Assembly (NCBI GenBank): GCA_021848465.1
Contig: JAJZUP010000005.1
Coordinates: forward strand, 83,985-147,984
Direction of reading: 5' to 3'
DNA: 64,000 bases
Origin: Pseudomonadota bacterium
Lineage (GTDB): Bacteria > Pseudomonadota > Gammaproteobacteria > Burkholderiales > Gallionellaceae
In this document: positions 63,549 through 64,000 of the stretch, piece after piece
How the letters are laid out: each line of letters opens with the position of its first letter
Numbering within the stretch: position 1 is the stretch's first letter
Notes under the pieces: model-generated
The model's database searches: none
Seen by the model: the letters and a program-made list of their open reading frames with translations, nothing else
Told to the model about the DNA's origin: nothing
Program-made: the position numbers and the translations under genes

Positions 63549-64000
63549 TTACTCAAGCACCATGCGGGCATTGATCGGCTGGATCGGGCGGTTGTTGTGA
63601 TGGTGCATCACATGCTGGAAGTGCTCGATCTGTTCTTTCGATGCGGTCACCGGGTGCTTCATCACCAGCCAGGTCACGCCCTCGGTGCAGGGAGGCGTGG
63701 TGAGAGAGCCATTGAAGCGGTAGTAGTCGCGGCTCTTCGGCAGGATTGCGCTGGCCAGTACTTCCTCTTTCAGGTCGACTTTTTCGTCGGCGTTCTGCGG
63801 CATCAGTTTCCAGGCTTTTTCCAGTTCCGGATTAGCCTTGCCTTCTTCAAACATGACGGCGATCACCGCCAGGTTGCCGTTGGCGTCGGCATGCACGAAG
63901 TGGGCTTCCATCGGGAAGGTCTTGCCGTTGATCTGGTTTTCGCTGGGCGAGTGCACGTGGAATTGCTTCAGGCCGTATTGATGGCCGTGCAGCGACATGT
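63549..64000 (-). CDS. Alpha-type carbonic anhydrase, partial (cut by the right window edge)
   Basis: One hundred and fifty C-terminal codons of an enzyme interconverting carbon dioxide and bicarbonate. The zinc histidines are expected in LKQFHVHSPSE and in MEAHFVHAD. TTPPCTEGVTWLVMKHPVT is the substrate-pocket segment, and the MHHHNNRPIQPINARMVLE end is typical. The usual SEH after the second histidine reads SEN. The N-terminus and any signal peptide lie outside the window. Confidence 0.9.
   Translation of the reverse strand, partial: MSLHGHQYGLKQFHVHSPSENQINGKTFPMEAHFVHADANGNLAVIAVMFEEGKANPELEKAWKLMPQNADEKVDLKEEVLASAILPKSRDYYRFNGSLTTPPCTEGVTWLVMKHPVTASKEQIEHFQHVMHHHNNRPIQPINARMVLE

Overview
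The window is 64 kb of GC-rich chromosome, almost fully coding. The gene content and order (hemA-prfA-prmC, lolB-ispE-tRNA-Gln-prs-rplY-pth, pilT/pilU beside yggS, proC-yggT-yggU, ubiC-ubiA after recG) are those of a betaproteobacterium. The iron and oxygen-defence genes, the abundance of c-di-GMP signalling and the polyphosphate genes fit a free-living Nitrosomonadales member, possibly of the Gallionella/Sideroxydans group; that genus-level guess is inference. I see no prophage, transposase, CRISPR array or rRNA.

Layout. 1-7.4 kb (minus strand): a short signal peptidase (cut by the left edge), trpE-trpG-trpD, gph, rpe, tRNA-Pro, ispB and an MFS carrier. 7.5-17.1 kb (plus): hemA-prfA, a membrane diguanylate cyclase, prmC, ridA, a four-repeat DUF347 membrane protein, recG, ubiC, ubiA. 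17.1-22.9 kb (minus): a small unknown protein, a 1407-residue hybrid kinase and an HD-GYP response regulator. 22.9-24.6 kb: an array of palindromic repeats built around copies of the dps 3' end, then dps, rubredoxin and rubrerythrin, divergent from oxyR (24.7 kb). 25.5-30.5 kb: two methyltransferases, a small membrane protein with a CcoG/NapH-like iron-sulfur protein, mutM, a DUF2892 protein and a TSUP permease. 30.6-33.6 kb: a GldA/F/G-like ABC exporter. 33.7-39.4 kb: TPR lipoprotein, lolB, ispE, tRNA-Gln, prs, rplY, pth, tRNA-Phe. 39.6-49.2 kb: a second diguanylate cyclase, an asparagine-synthase-like amidotransferase divergent from argA, yggX, and a polyphosphate block (ppk1, sixA, two-domain ppk2). 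49.2-53.3 kb: pilU/pilT, yggS, a Cdd1-like protein, nudC. 53.5-58.0 kb: a periplasmic binding protein, hybrid kinase and HD-GYP regulator cassette. 58.0-64 kb: LysR, DUF2798, EamA, MerR-TipAS, proC, yggT, yggU and a right-edge alpha-carbonic anhydrase.

How they work together. Two diguanylate cyclases and two kinase/HD-GYP pairs both make and break c-di-GMP, next to the twitching-motility ATPases PilT and PilU. OxyR with both redox cysteines faces an operon of rubrerythrin, rubredoxin and Dps, which together remove peroxide and store iron. PPK1, SixA and PPK2 form a polyphosphate/phosphohistidine group.

The most unusual structure is at about 22,996-23,356: a 116-121 bp periodic array in which the last 12 codons of dps ([12 protein letters not shown] and stop) recur three more times. 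One copy differs at 13 of 39 bases, all silent. The copies alternate with inverted arms that match each preceding copy's own sequence.
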